Shown: in pieces, positions 9,267 through 17,165 of the stretch
Position numbering within the stretch: position 1 is the stretch's first letter
How the letters are laid out: each line of letters starts with the position of its first letter
Notes under the pieces: generated by a model
Database searches by the model: none
What the model was told of the DNA's origin: nothing
The model's input: only the letters and a program-made list of their open reading frames with translations
DNA from: Marinobacterium sedimentorum
GTDB lineage: Bacteria; Pseudomonadota; Gammaproteobacteria; Pseudomonadales; Balneatricaceae
Length of the DNA: 64,000 nt
Assembly: GCF_024267675.1 (NCBI RefSeq)
Contig: NZ_JALDYX010000009.1
Span: 1 to 64,000 of the forward strand
Direction of reading: 5' to 3'
Translations under genes and position numbers: made by a program

Positions 9267-10010
9267 TTGACGTTCGAGTCTGAACTGGCGCATGCAGTCG
9301 CCGGGCTCTGTGAAACTGATGGCGCCCGTAGCACGGCCTTGGCGGGGCTCTCGTTGTATCGATCCGGTTTCGATTCGCCGCGCACACCGGTGGTGTATGA
9401 GCCGTCGATCTGCGTGATCGCCAGGGGCCGCAAACAGATTATTTATGGCGAACATTGCTGCAACTACGACCAGGACAACTACCTGATCAGTTCACTGACG
9501 CTGCCGGTGGACGTGCAGGTGCTGGATGCAACCGCGGATGCGCCTTTTCTGGGGCTATGCCTGGCGGTTGATCGGGATATTGTCGGTCAGCTGATGCTGG
9601 TGATGGAAGCGCTGGGGTGTCTGCCCCAGGCGGAGGAGTCGCTGCAGATCATCAGTTCCAGTGTACTGACCGAACGCTTGCGGCAGAGTTTCGTGCAGCT
9701 GCTCGCAACGCTCGCGGACCCGGTGGATCGGCAGGTGCTGGGCCCCGTACTGCAGCGGCAGATTTTCTACGAGGTCTTGAAGGGCCCCAGCGGACATTTG
9801 CTGCGCAACTGTGTGACCCGTCACGCCGGGGCCAACAGAATTGCGCCGGTGGTGCATTTTATCGAGGAGAACTTTCACCAGTCGCTGGATATCGATACCA
9901 TCAGCCGCTTTGCCGGCATGAGTGCGTCGTCCCTGCATGAGCATTTCAAGCAGATCACCTCGATGTCGCCCATGCAGTTCGTCAAGAGCCTGCGTCTGCA
10001 TCGCGCCTTA
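9267..10010 (+). pseudogene. AraC family regulator, C-terminally truncated
   Basis: The start is TTG at 9267 behind GGAGG. The N-terminal half is the cupin-like AraC_N domain (VYEPSICVIARGRKQIIYG, SLTLPVDVQVL), typical of regulators beside aldehyde oxidoreductases. The first helix-turn-helix is present (SLDIDTISRFAGMSASSLHE...FKQITSMSPMQFVKSLRL). Homology stops after RLHRA, where the sequence becomes the antisense of the acyl-CoA dehydrogenase 3' end. The second HTH is missing, although the frame stays open to 10541. The product should not bind DNA normally. The divergent hydroxylase genes are its likely former targets. Confidence 0.8.
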
Positions 10011-11168
10011 GTTACGGTACTGGCGCAGTATGTCCCTGGCGATCACGATGCGCTGCACTTCGCTGGTGCCCTCGTAAATACTGGTGATGCGCGCATCCCG
10101 TGTCATGCGCTCCAGCGGGTATTCGCACATGTAGCCGTAACCGCCGAGCAGTTGCAGCGCGCTGTAGCAGGCCTGATTGGCTTTTTCGCTGGCGAACAGC
10201 TTGGCCATGGAGGCCTCCCTGGCAAAGCTTTGCCCTTTTTCCTTGCGATCGGCCGCGCTCATCAACAGCAGGCGTGCGGCTTCAAGCTCAGTGGCACGAT
10301 CGGCAATGATCCACTGCAGTCCCTGAAAGTCGGCGATGGCGTGGCCGAACTGCCTGCGTTCGGTGGCGTAGCGGGTGGCGTAGTCCATTGCTGCCAGACC
10401 AATCCCCAGCGCCAGCGAGCCAACGCCGATACGCCCGCCTGCCAGTTCTGCTACCGCAATGCGAAAGCCATCGTTGAGCTTGCCCAGAAGTGCGCCCTGG
10501 GGGATTTCTACGTCGTCAAAATGCACTTCGTTGGTGGCTGATCCGCACTGTCCCATCTTGTGTTCGGCCGGACCTATGCTGATGCCGGGCCTGTTCGCTT
10601 CCACCAGAAAGCAGCTGATGCCCTTGCCTTTGGCGGCCGCAGGGTCGGTGACCGCCCAGACTACAAAAACACCGGCAAATTCTGCGCTGGTAATCCACTG
10701 CTTGGTGCCGCTGATGCGCCAGCCGTCGGCGGTTTGCTCGGCGCGGGTGCGCATGGAGGCGGGGTCTGAGCCTGCGCCGGCTTCGGTCAGGCAGAAACTG
10801 CCACTGAGGTACTCACCACTGCAAAGCCTGGGCAGATAAGTTGCTCTCTGTGCGTCGTTCCCCACCGCCTGGATGACTTCGGCCACCATGTTGGTCACCG
10901 ACATGGTGACGGCCGTGGCGGCGCAGGCCTTGGCGATTTCGGTAATGGCGAGGCTAAAGGCCACCACGCCGGCCTCGGTGCCGCCGTACTCGCTGTCGAT
11001 GTTAAGGCCCATGAAACCGAGCTCTGCGAGTTTGGCGCAGTGTCCTTTGAGCAGTGCATGATTGGCGGTGCGATCAAGCTCGGCGGCGACGGGTGCCAGT
11101 TCTGCCTCTGCAAAACGGCGCGCCGTGTCCTGGATCAGGCGTTGTTCTTCGGTCAGTGACAGGTCCAT
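10008..11168 (-). CDS. Acyl-CoA dehydrogenase
   Basis: A 386-aa FAD-dependent acyl-CoA dehydrogenase, full length for the short-chain/branched-chain class. Visible elements: LTEEQRLIQDTARRFAE at the N-terminus, FCLTEAGAGSDPASM and WITSAEFAGVFVVWA around the FAD/substrate site, RRQFGHAIADFQ, LLGGYGY, and IYEGTSEVQRI near residue 365, whose Glu is the usual catalytic base. It passes electrons to ETF in the cytoplasm. Its stop codon coincides with the truncation point of the convergent AraC gene. An 18-bp palindrome 62 bp upstream resembles MerR/LiuR-type operators, which would fit branched-chain amino-acid or fatty-acid degradation. Confidence 0.92.
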   Translation of the reverse strand: MDLSLTEEQRLIQDTARRFAEAELAPVAAELDRTANHALLKGHCAKLAELGFMGLNIDSEYGGTEAGVVAFSLAITEIAKACAATAVTMSVTNMVAEVIQAVGNDAQRATYLPRLCSGEYLSGSFCLTEAGAGSDPASMRTRAEQTADGWRISGTKQWITSAEFAGVFVVWAVTDPAAAKGKGISCFLVEANRPGISIGPAEHKMGQCGSATNEVHFDDVEIPQGALLGKLNDGFRIAVAELAGGRIGVGSLALGIGLAAMDYATRYATERRQFGHAIADFQGLQWIIADRATELEAARLLLMSAADRKEKGQSFAREASMAKLFASEKANQACYSALQLLGGYGYMCEYPLERMTRDARITSIYEGTSEVQRIVIARDILRQYRN

Positions 11169-11229
11169 GGCGGGCTCCGCAGTTTTATTGGGGGAGGGTA
11201 GTAAGGGAAAGTACCTATTTATACTTGAG

Positions 11230-11247
11230 CTTTACCTTAACGTAAAG
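11230..11247. promoter_or_regulatory. Candidate operator upstream of the acyl-CoA dehydrogenase (LiuR-like)
   Basis: CTTTACCTTAACGTAAAG is an 18-bp palindrome with eight of nine positions paired. Its TTTAC...GTAAA arms resemble operators described for MerR-family LiuR regulators of acyl-CoA metabolism. It lies 62-79 bp before the acyl-CoA dehydrogenase ATG. Confidence 0.45.
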
Positions 11248-11341
11248 TTTGCTGTTGCTGACGCTTCTGCAGGCTTGACAGTGTCTTTTATCGGCAGCAT
11301 GGTGGGACAGAGCATTCCTAGGCTGTAAATGGAAAGACGCG

Positions 11342-12418
11342 ATGGCAAAACGCGAAGAGAGGGCCGCCCTGGCGCCCCGACTCAGCAGTGCGGCGGAGCT
11401 TGATATTCCCTGGTCCACGCTTGAAACCCTGATCGGCGGCCGTTCAGTAGTGGATCTGCAACAATTGCCGGTGGCAGACGATCGCTCTGCCGCCCGTTTC
11501 CTGCAGGCTTATGGCTTCGATCCCAACGACCCTGGTGACTGCCGCGCCATGGAGCAGATTCATGCGCGCGCCATTCGCTATCTGGATGAAGTGGTGTTGC
11601 CCTGGCAGTGGCTCGGGGCTGTGCCTGAGCCCTGGCGCAGCATGCCGATCGAGGACCTGCTGGTCGCCGCTGCCAAGCCGCCGAGCGGTGAGTGGCCCAA
11701 CTGGCCCTGTATCCTGCTCAAGGTGCTGCACTGTACCACCCATGCGCTCTTCAGCTTGGATGTCGAAGCGCACCAGGCCGCACTCGAAAGCGTGCGCGCA
11801 CGCTTTCTGCCGTTTCTGTTCGAGCAGGCGGGTCAGCAGTGGATTGGCGATGAGAACTGCAAGATTCCGCTGGTGGATTTCCACATCAAGGAGGAAAAAC
11901 CCTTCGACCGCTTTATGACCAAGCTGCTGCACAAGCCCGGCAACCTGGCGCTGGAGGTATTCGACCGCCTGGGGGTGCGGCTGGTGACGCACGATATCTT
12001 TTCAGCGGTGCTACTGATCAAGTTCCTGCGCAGCCGCAATATCATCATGTTTGCCAATCAGCTGCCCGAACGCAGCCGCAACTCCCTTGCCGAGCTCGAT
12101 GAGATACATCGGCTCTACGGCGTCAGTGCGCCGCCCTTTATTCTTGAGCAGTCGGCGGGCGCCATGCTGCCATCACCGGAGCTGTCCGGTGACAATCCCT
12201 TCAGTGATCGCGCCTTTCGCATGTTCAAGTTTGTCGAACGGCTGATCGTGAAACTGCCGGATGGCCGGCGCAGCATCTACCCCTATGAAATCCAGCTGCT
12301 TGACTGCAATGCCTGGGAGTCGTCGCTCAGTGGTGATGCCACGCACTCAGCCTATGAAGCCCGACAGCTGAAACGGGTGCGTCAGCGCTTGTTCGGTCAC
12401 CCGGCGCCGGGCGCCTAA
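11342..12418 (+). CDS. Uncharacterised protein resembling TIGR04552/TIGR04562 families
   Basis: A 358-aa soluble protein without signal peptide or membrane segments. From memory, its middle resembles the uncharacterised TIGR04552/TIGR04562 families: CILLKVLHCTTHAL near 120, DRFMTKLLHKPGNLALEVFDRLGVRLVTHD near 190-220, and NSLAELDEI. The conserved FDRLGVRLVT and the late YPYEIQLLD are faintly like RelA/SpoT nucleotidyltransferases, but this is not an assignment. Start ATG at 11342 sits behind GGAAAG. It is divergent from the acyl-CoA dehydrogenase and is followed after 130 bp by mobA. Function unknown. Confidence 0.6.
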   Translation: MAKREERAALAPRLSSAAELDIPWSTLETLIGGRSVVDLQQLPVADDRSAARFLQAYGFDPNDPGDCRAMEQIHARAIRYLDEVVLPWQWLGAVPEPWRSMPIEDLLVAAAKPPSGEWPNWPCILLKVLHCTTHALFSLDVEAHQAALESVRARFLPFLFEQAGQQWIGDENCKIPLVDFHIKEEKPFDRFMTKLLHKPGNLALEVFDRLGVRLVTHDIFSAVLLIKFLRSRNIIMFANQLPERSRNSLAELDEIHRLYGVSAPPFILEQSAGAMLPSPELSGDNPFSDRAFRMFKFVERLIVKLPDGRRSIYPYEIQLLDCNAWESSLSGDATHSAYEARQLKRVRQRLFGHPAPGA

Positions 12419-12549
12419 GCCAATCGTTTGGGTGCCGGTGTCGCTTGAGTCGCGTCGGCGGCTGGTATAAGGTCGCGAATCTGCGCCGCTGGCAGCGGAC
12501 TCTTCGGGCTCTGCCCGGGCACTTTCTTATCTGATGACAGGGGTTGGGC

Positions 12550-13146
12550 GTGAAGCTGGATGCGCTGATTCTGGCCGGTGGTGAAGGCCGGCGAATGGGG
12601 GGGAGCGACAAGGGGCTGCTCAGTCTGGCGGGGCGCCCCATGATCGATCATCTTGGGGCGCGGCTGCGGGGCTGTGCCGAGCATGTCTGGATCAGCTGTC
12701 GTGCCGATCAGGCGGCGGACTATACGGCTGTTGCCGATGGTCTGCTGCTGGACGAGGGCGACAGTCTTGGCCCCCTCAGTGGTATCAGCCGGGCGCTGCA
12801 GGAGCTGAGCTGCAGCCACCTGCTGATCACGCCCTGTGACACGCCGCTGGTGTCGCTGGCAAGCTTCAGGCAGATGATCGCCCACAGCCAGGCGGCGCCC
12901 GATCAGATCGTGGTGGTGCATGATGGTGACTATCTGCAGACCCTGCACCTGATCGTGCCGGTGGCGAAGGCCGCATCGCTGGACCGGTTTCGTGCCACAG
13001 GACGGCGGGCGGTACGGGGCTGGCTGGAGCAGGAGGGCTATGTTGAATGTCACTGCCAGCCTGCGCTGGAGTTCATGAATATCAATACGCTCGAGGCCCT
13101 GGCCGAGGCGCGCAGTCTGTTGCGGGAATCTGCCCATAAGGGGTGA
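12550..13146 (+). CDS. mobA: Molybdenum cofactor guanylyltransferase
   Basis: A 198-aa nucleotidyltransferase that joins GMP from GTP to molybdopterin to form the guanine dinucleotide cofactor. The N-terminal LILAGGEGRRMGGSDKGLLSLAGRPMI is the MobA nucleotide-binding signature with its conserved Lys. LGPLSGISRAL and LLITPCDTPLVS follow, and NINTLEAL near the C-terminus is also typical. GTG at 12550 is chosen because AGGGG lies six bases upstream; a TTG at 12544 is also in frame. Xanthine-oxidase-type enzymes normally use other cofactor forms, so MobA need not serve the nearby hydroxylase. Confidence 0.9.
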   Translation: MKLDALILAGGEGRRMGGSDKGLLSLAGRPMIDHLGARLRGCAEHVWISCRADQAADYTAVADGLLLDEGDSLGPLSGISRALQELSCSHLLITPCDTPLVSLASFRQMIAHSQAAPDQIVVVHDGDYLQTLHLIVPVAKAASLDRFRATGRRAVRGWLEQEGYVECHCQPALEFMNINTLEALAEARSLLRESAHKG

Positions 13147-13177
13147 GTGCGCCGCGACCTTGCTTGAAAAGTACGCA

Positions 13178-13203
13178 AAACGCCGGGGCTATCCCCGGCG
13201 TTT
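13178..13203. terminator. Terminator between mobA and the TRAP operon
   Basis: AAACGCCGGGG and CCCCGGCGTTT pair around CTAT, with A and T ends. It lies 30 bp after the mobA stop and 20 bp after the TRAP permease stop on the other strand, so it can serve both convergent units. Confidence 0.8.
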
Positions 13204-13222
13204 GTGCGAACCGGTACTCTTT

Positions 13223-14527
13223 TTAGTTGAGCATCCAGAGTGCAGTTTGCGGCCAGGCCAGCAGCAGGGCCAGTACGCACAGTTGTAGCGCGATAAAGGG
13301 CAGCACGGCCACAAAGATATCCTTGAGGCTGACTTCTGGCGGCGCCACGCCCTTGAGGTAAAATGCGGCCGGTCCGAAGGGCGGTGACAGGAAGGATACC
13401 TGCATGTTGACCGCGAACAGAATGCCGAACCAGATGGGATCGAAGCCCAGCTGCACCACTATGGGTACGAAGATGGGCAGGGCCAGCATGGCGATGCCGA
13501 TCCAGTCCAGGAAGAGTCCCAGCACCAGCAGTATGGCCATCATCACCAGTATGATCACGATCGGCGCCACATCCAGCCCCTGAATCATGCCGGAGACAAA
13601 ACGGTTGCCGCCCATCAGGTTGTAGACCCCAACCAGGGCTGCGGCACCGATGCCTATCCAGATAATCATGCCGCAGGTGATCATGGTCTGACCCAGGCTG
13701 ATATGCATCACCTTGAGCGAAAACTCGCCGCGCAGCACTATGGCCAGCAAGACACCAAACACACCCATGGCAGCCGCTTCAGTGACCGAGGCAATGCCGC
13801 CGTAAATGGTGCCCAGTACCAGACCCGCGATCAGCCCCGGCACGAGAATGGCCTTGAGTGCCTCCTTCTTGCTGCTAAAAACGGTATTCGCATCTTCCGG
13901 GCGCAGCGGTGGACCCATGGCGGGGTTGCGCATGCAGCGTACCAGCACATAGGCGATGTAGGAGGCCATCAGAATAACCGCAGGCGTAATGGCGGCGGTG
14001 AACAGATCCGCGATCGAAACGCTGGCGATCATGCCGTAGATGATCAGCACGATGGAGGGCGGCATCATGGTGCCCAGGGCTCCGCCGGCGCAGACCACAC
14101 CGATGGACAGATGCTTGTCATAGCCCAGGCGCAGCATCTGTGGCAGGGCAAGAATGCCGAGCAGCACAATTTCACCGCCAATAATGCCGGACAGTGCGGC
14201 GAGGAAAAAGGCCACGACTATGGTCTGTACCGCCACGCCACCGGGCAGGCGACCGGCAAACATGCGCATGGCATTGAACAGATCCTTGGCGATGCCGGAG
14301 CGATCCAGCAGGGACGCCATGAGCACGAACATGGGCACCGCGACCAGCGAGTATTCGGTAATAAAACCGTAGACCCGGCTGGTGACCAGTGGCAGGGCAT
14401 TGCCGCCGAACCAGCCAAAGGTAAAGGCCATGGCAATCAGGCCCGTAATAAAGGCCAGTGGCAGGCCGGTGACCAGCAGGGCGAAAATCAGCCCGACCAT
14501 CAAGAAGGTAGCGTTGGCGATATCCAT
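13223..14527 (-). CDS. TRAP transporter large permease (DctM-like)
   Basis: A 434-aa, about 12-segment membrane subunit that uses the Na+ gradient for uptake of solute delivered by a periplasmic binding protein. Typical TRAP large-subunit features include VPMFVLMASLLDRSGIAKDLF, GGEIVLLGILALPQMLRLGYD, GTMMPPSIVLIIYG and SFLSPPFGPAAFYLKGVAP near the C-terminus. The last is characteristic of the branch linked to oxo-acid and sugar-acid binding proteins. The ATG at 14527 overlaps the small subunit's TAA by one base (TAATG), indicating translational coupling. It is the last gene of the gntK-dctP-dctQ-dctM unit and ends before a shared terminator. Confidence 0.93.
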   Translation of the reverse strand: MDIANATFLMVGLIFALLVTGLPLAFITGLIAMAFTFGWFGGNALPLVTSRVYGFITEYSLVAVPMFVLMASLLDRSGIAKDLFNAMRMFAGRLPGGVAVQTIVVAFFLAALSGIIGGEIVLLGILALPQMLRLGYDKHLSIGVVCAGGALGTMMPPSIVLIIYGMIASVSIADLFTAAITPAVILMASYIAYVLVRCMRNPAMGPPLRPEDANTVFSSKKEALKAILVPGLIAGLVLGTIYGGIASVTEAAAMGVFGVLLAIVLRGEFSLKVMHISLGQTMITCGMIIWIGIGAAALVGVYNLMGGNRFVSGMIQGLDVAPIVIILVMMAILLVLGLFLDWIGIAMLALPIFVPIVVQLGFDPIWFGILFAVNMQVSFLSPPFGPAAFYLKGVAPPEVSLKDIFVAVLPFIALQLCVLALLLAWPQTALWMLN

Positions 14528-15111
14528 TAGCGGGGCTCCTTGTTGCCTGGCGCGCGCTGGCAGGACTGGATCAGGTGTAATAGCGCCTGCAGTGTCATCA
14601 GGGCCAGGGCGAACAGGATCAGCCCCTTGGTCAGTGCGGGCATGGGCGGATTCCAGGACGTGCCCGAACGCTCCAGTTGCCATTCACCGAGCGGATTGTG
14701 GGATGCGCGCCAGAACATGTGGAAAGCCGCATAGGACATGGCGACACAAAAGCCCAGGGTCACCAGGTCATTGAAACGGTCAAACCAGATGCGAAACCCC
14801 GGTTTGACACTGTCGTACAGGACCCGTACCCGGATATGCCGGTTCTTGGCCAGGGTGGCCGGGCCGCCCAGGGCAAAGCTCACGGCGACCAGAAAGACCA
14901 CGGATTCGTGTACCCAGGATGTGGGCGAATCGAAGGCATAGCGCATGATGACTTCAAACACGCTGATGGCCATGGCCAGAAAAACCAGCCAGGCTGCCAG
15001 GGCACCACCGCGGGAAATGATCCGGTCCAGGCCATTGCGCTCGCCACCGACCATGGAGTCGTGTGCCGGGTTGTCTTCGGCGGGTGTTGGGGTGTTGGAA
15101 AGGGTAGACAT
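14527..15111 (-). CDS. TRAP transporter small permease (DctQ-like)
   Basis: A 194-aa integral membrane protein with four hydrophobic segments (LAAWLVFLAMAISVFEVIMRY, VVFLVAVSFALGG, DLVTLGFCVAMSYAAFH and LILFALALMTLQALLHLI). It has the DctQ-family features FEVIMRYAFDSPTSWVHE and KNRHIRVRV. The ATG at 15111 follows GGAGGC; the frame upstream runs into a repeat element and is not coding. It partners the large permease, whose start overlaps its stop. About 240 bp containing a palindrome and a mobile-looking repeat separate it from the binding-protein gene. Confidence 0.9.
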   Translation of the reverse strand: MSTLSNTPTPAEDNPAHDSMVGGERNGLDRIISRGGALAAWLVFLAMAISVFEVIMRYAFDSPTSWVHESVVFLVAVSFALGGPATLAKNRHIRVRVLYDSVKPGFRIWFDRFNDLVTLGFCVAMSYAAFHMFWRASHNPLGEWQLERSGTSWNPPMPALTKGLILFALALMTLQALLHLIQSCQRAPGNKEPR

Positions 15112-15122
15112 GAAGCCTCCGC

Positions 15123-15143
15123 ACGGGCTGCAGTGCAGCCCGT
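15123..15143. promoter_or_regulatory. Perfect palindrome between TRAP binding protein and permease genes
   Basis: ACGGGCTGCA and TGCAGCCCGT are inverted around a single G, 12 bp before the dctQ-like ATG. As RNA it would form a hairpin close to the ribosome site. It may tune permease expression below that of the binding protein, a common need in TRAP operons. Confidence 0.45.
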
Positions 15144-15170
15144 CATTCGGATTGAGAACGAAGCGGGTGA

Positions 15171-15333
15171 AGGAGGTTGTCCGACAACACTCAACCGACT
15201 GCGAACCAGCTGAGTTTGGCTGCTTCCTGTGCTGTTTTGCGTTGAATAGAACCACTATTCGCCTTAAAACAGCACAACAAACCGCTCAAATCAGCCGTCT
15301 CTCGCTACGGCCAGCATTCTCGGACAGCCTCCT
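15171..15333 (+). repeat. Palindromic repeat family 1, copy 1
   Basis: A 163-bp element bounded by AGGAGGTTGTCCGA and TCGGACAGCCTCCT. The centre (15244-15260) is GAATAGAACCACTATTC inside a longer imperfect stem whose outer arms read CTGTTTT and AAAACAG. Copies are at 48.9, 50.4 and 62.8 kb. This copy lies inside the gntK-TRAP transcription unit and ends 14 bp from the dctP-like stop codon. Confidence 0.88.
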
Positions 15334-15347
15334 TGCGGCCCGCCGGT

Positions 15348-16388
15348 TTACATCAGGTTGCGATCGGACAGGAAGGCGACCACAGAGTCATAGATTTTCT
15401 GGTTCAGCGCGCTTTTCTCGGCCCAGACTTTCCACTCGTCCTTGGCGATATTGCGGAACTTGGCCCGTTCTTCCGGGGCCATGTCGATAATGGTGATGGA
15501 GGCATCTTCACGGGCCTTTTTCACCGCGACCAGATCGCGGGCTTTCAGCTTGGCGACCATTTCGTAGGCCATGGAGTCGACCGAGGTTTTCAGAATGGCT
15601 TGCAGATCCGCCGGCAGGCCATCCCAGATTTCCTTGTTCAGCGATACCGATACCATCGGCAGGGAATGGAAGCCCGGGTAGTTGGGGTACTTGGCGAAGC
15701 TGTGCAGGCCCTGGTCGTGGTTGGTGGAAAATACGGTGTAGTCGGCGGCATCGATTACGCCTTTCTCCAGCGCGGTATAGACCTCGGACCCCGGCAGGTT
15801 CACAGGCGTAGCGCCGGCTTTTTCGAAGATGTTGTAGACCATGCCCTCAGGTGCACGCAGTTTCAGGCCCTTCATGTCGGCCACGGTACGGATGGGTTTC
15901 TTGGAGACAAAGGCTTCCAGGCCAGTGGCCGCAGCGCCAATCAGGTGCACGCCATAGGGCTCGACCAGTTCGTTATAGAGTTCTTCGCCACCGTTGTATT
16001 TCATGTATTCGAGGAATTCCAGCGGATCACCCCAGGCACCGACCAGGTTACCGAGCATGCCGAAGGCTGGATCACGGCCGGAGAAATAGCTCGGATCGGT
16101 CAGGTGACCCTGCAGAATGCCGGAACTGACGGCGTCCAGGGTCTGGTTGGCCTGAACCACGGCATTGACCGGCAGGATTTCGATCTCGATACGTCCGCTG
16201 GACATGGTCTTGACGTTGTCGGCCCACTTTTTCTTTATTTCAAACTGCGGCTCACCGGTGTTTTCCGATGTCTGGAAGGTCCAGTTGAAGTCAGCTGCCT
16301 GGGCAGTGCCCAGCAGCAGGCCGGCGCTAATGATGGCGCCGGTCAGCAGGCGCTTGGAAGACGTTAGCAGGGGTGTTGTTATTTTCAT
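15348..16388 (-). CDS. TRAP transporter substrate-binding protein (DctP-like)
   Basis: A 346-aa periplasmic binding protein. The signal peptide (MKITTPLLTSSKRLLTGAII... AQAADFNW) ends near residue 31. The mature part has the TRAP binding-protein fold with KGLKLRAPEGMVYNIFEKAG (carboxylate-binding Arg region, about 173-192) and VYTALEKGVIDAADYT. It resembles the COG4663-type binders of oxo-acids and other monocarboxylates rather than the classic C4-dicarboxylate DctP. It lies directly after gluconokinase and before the permeases, so gluconate or a related sugar acid is the best guess for substrate. Confidence 0.9.
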   Translation of the reverse strand: MKITTPLLTSSKRLLTGAIISAGLLLGTAQAADFNWTFQTSENTGEPQFEIKKKWADNVKTMSSGRIEIEILPVNAVVQANQTLDAVSSGILQGHLTDPSYFSGRDPAFGMLGNLVGAWGDPLEFLEYMKYNGGEELYNELVEPYGVHLIGAAATGLEAFVSKKPIRTVADMKGLKLRAPEGMVYNIFEKAGATPVNLPGSEVYTALEKGVIDAADYTVFSTNHDQGLHSFAKYPNYPGFHSLPMVSVSLNKEIWDGLPADLQAILKTSVDSMAYEMVAKLKARDLVAVKKAREDASITIIDMAPEERAKFRNIAKDEWKVWAEKSALNQKIYDSVVAFLSDRNLM

Positions 16389-16468
16389 GCTTCACCTATC
16401 AGTGGTTTTCAGATTACAAGTCCGTCCATCGACCCGGACAAGGTTAGTCGATGGCGGGCTCTGGGGGA

Positions 16469-16960
16469 TTATCGGGGTAATTTTGCGAGAATTTCCTGCA
16501 CGATCTGCGGCACGCTCTGCAGCACAGAGACGCGAACACAGGCTTCATCGGCGCCGGGTTCTTCCAGGGTTTCGAACTGGCTGTCCACCAGGGTGGCCAC
16601 CATAAAATGATTCTGGCGCAGCGCCATGCGCCGCTCGATTTCACCGCGCTCCGCCTGCAGGTAGACAAAGATCAGCGGGCCACTGGCGGCCAGCGTCTGG
16701 CGGTAGCTTTGCTTCAGCGCCGAGCAGGACAGCACGGCCTGGCTGCCCTGAGCATGGGTGGCGCTCAGCTCATCGCGCAGCCGCTCCAGCCAGGGGCCGC
16801 GATCGGCGTCGGTGAGGGGAATGCCGGCGGACATGCGCTGCACGCTGTCTGGTGAGTGGAAGCTGTCGCCTTCGATAAAGCGCGCATCCAGTGCATCGGC
16901 CAGCAGTTTGCCGATGGTGCTTTTGCCGCAACCGCACACACCCATGATGACTAGATTCAT
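16469..16960 (-). CDS. gntK: Gluconokinase
   Basis: A 163-aa P-loop kinase that phosphorylates gluconate to 6-phosphogluconate, feeding the Entner-Doudoroff and pentose phosphate pathways. The P-loop reads MGVCGCGKSTIGKLLA, where relatives usually have Ser in place of the first Cys. EGDSFHSPDSVQRMSAGIPLTDADRGPWL (split by known substrate contacts) and VLSCSALKQSYR are hallmark GntK motifs, as is QNHFM near residue 117. It opens a unit with the TRAP genes. A TTAGCGCTAA palindrome 28 bp before the ATG suggests repression by the divergent LacI-family protein. Confidence 0.93.
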   Translation of the reverse strand: MNLVIMGVCGCGKSTIGKLLADALDARFIEGDSFHSPDSVQRMSAGIPLTDADRGPWLERLRDELSATHAQGSQAVLSCSALKQSYRQTLAASGPLIFVYLQAERGEIERRMALRQNHFMVATLVDSQFETLEEPGADEACVRVSVLQSVPQIVQEILAKLPR

Positions 16961-16987
16961 ATTGTTATATTCAATTCGGTAGTGAGT

Positions 16988-16997
16988 TTAGCGCTAA
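16988..16997. promoter_or_regulatory. LacI-family operator 1 (gntK side)
   Basis: TTAGCGCTAA with flanks GTT and CATT is a perfect palindrome with the central CG expected for LacI/GntR-type operators. It is 28 bp upstream of gntK. The identical core recurs 99 bp away. Confidence 0.75.
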
Positions 16998-17086
16998 CAT
17001 TCCGCAGCTTAAAAAAACCGCCATGAAGCGGAACCTGTCTAGGTGTTTAAGACTATAGGAGTCATTTTCAGAGGTCAATAATTATT

Positions 17087-17096
17087 TTAGCGCTAA
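17087..17096. promoter_or_regulatory. LacI-family operator 2 (regulator side)
   Basis: A second TTAGCGCTAA, in the same orientation as the first and sharing the CAT that follows, lies about 70 bp before the regulator's start codon. The 99-bp spacing would allow looping between the two sites. Confidence 0.75.
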
Positions 17097-17165
17097 CATG
17101 GGGCCGTATTGTCGCCGAAAGAATGCTGTTAGAATGGCGCCATGTTTCGTGCAGGAGCGATCAAG

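Noticed and set aside
10011..10541. C-terminal extension of the AraC open frame as a genuine fusion domain
   Set aside because: It is entirely antisense to an intact acyl-CoA dehydrogenase and has no recognisable fold; it is open by chance.
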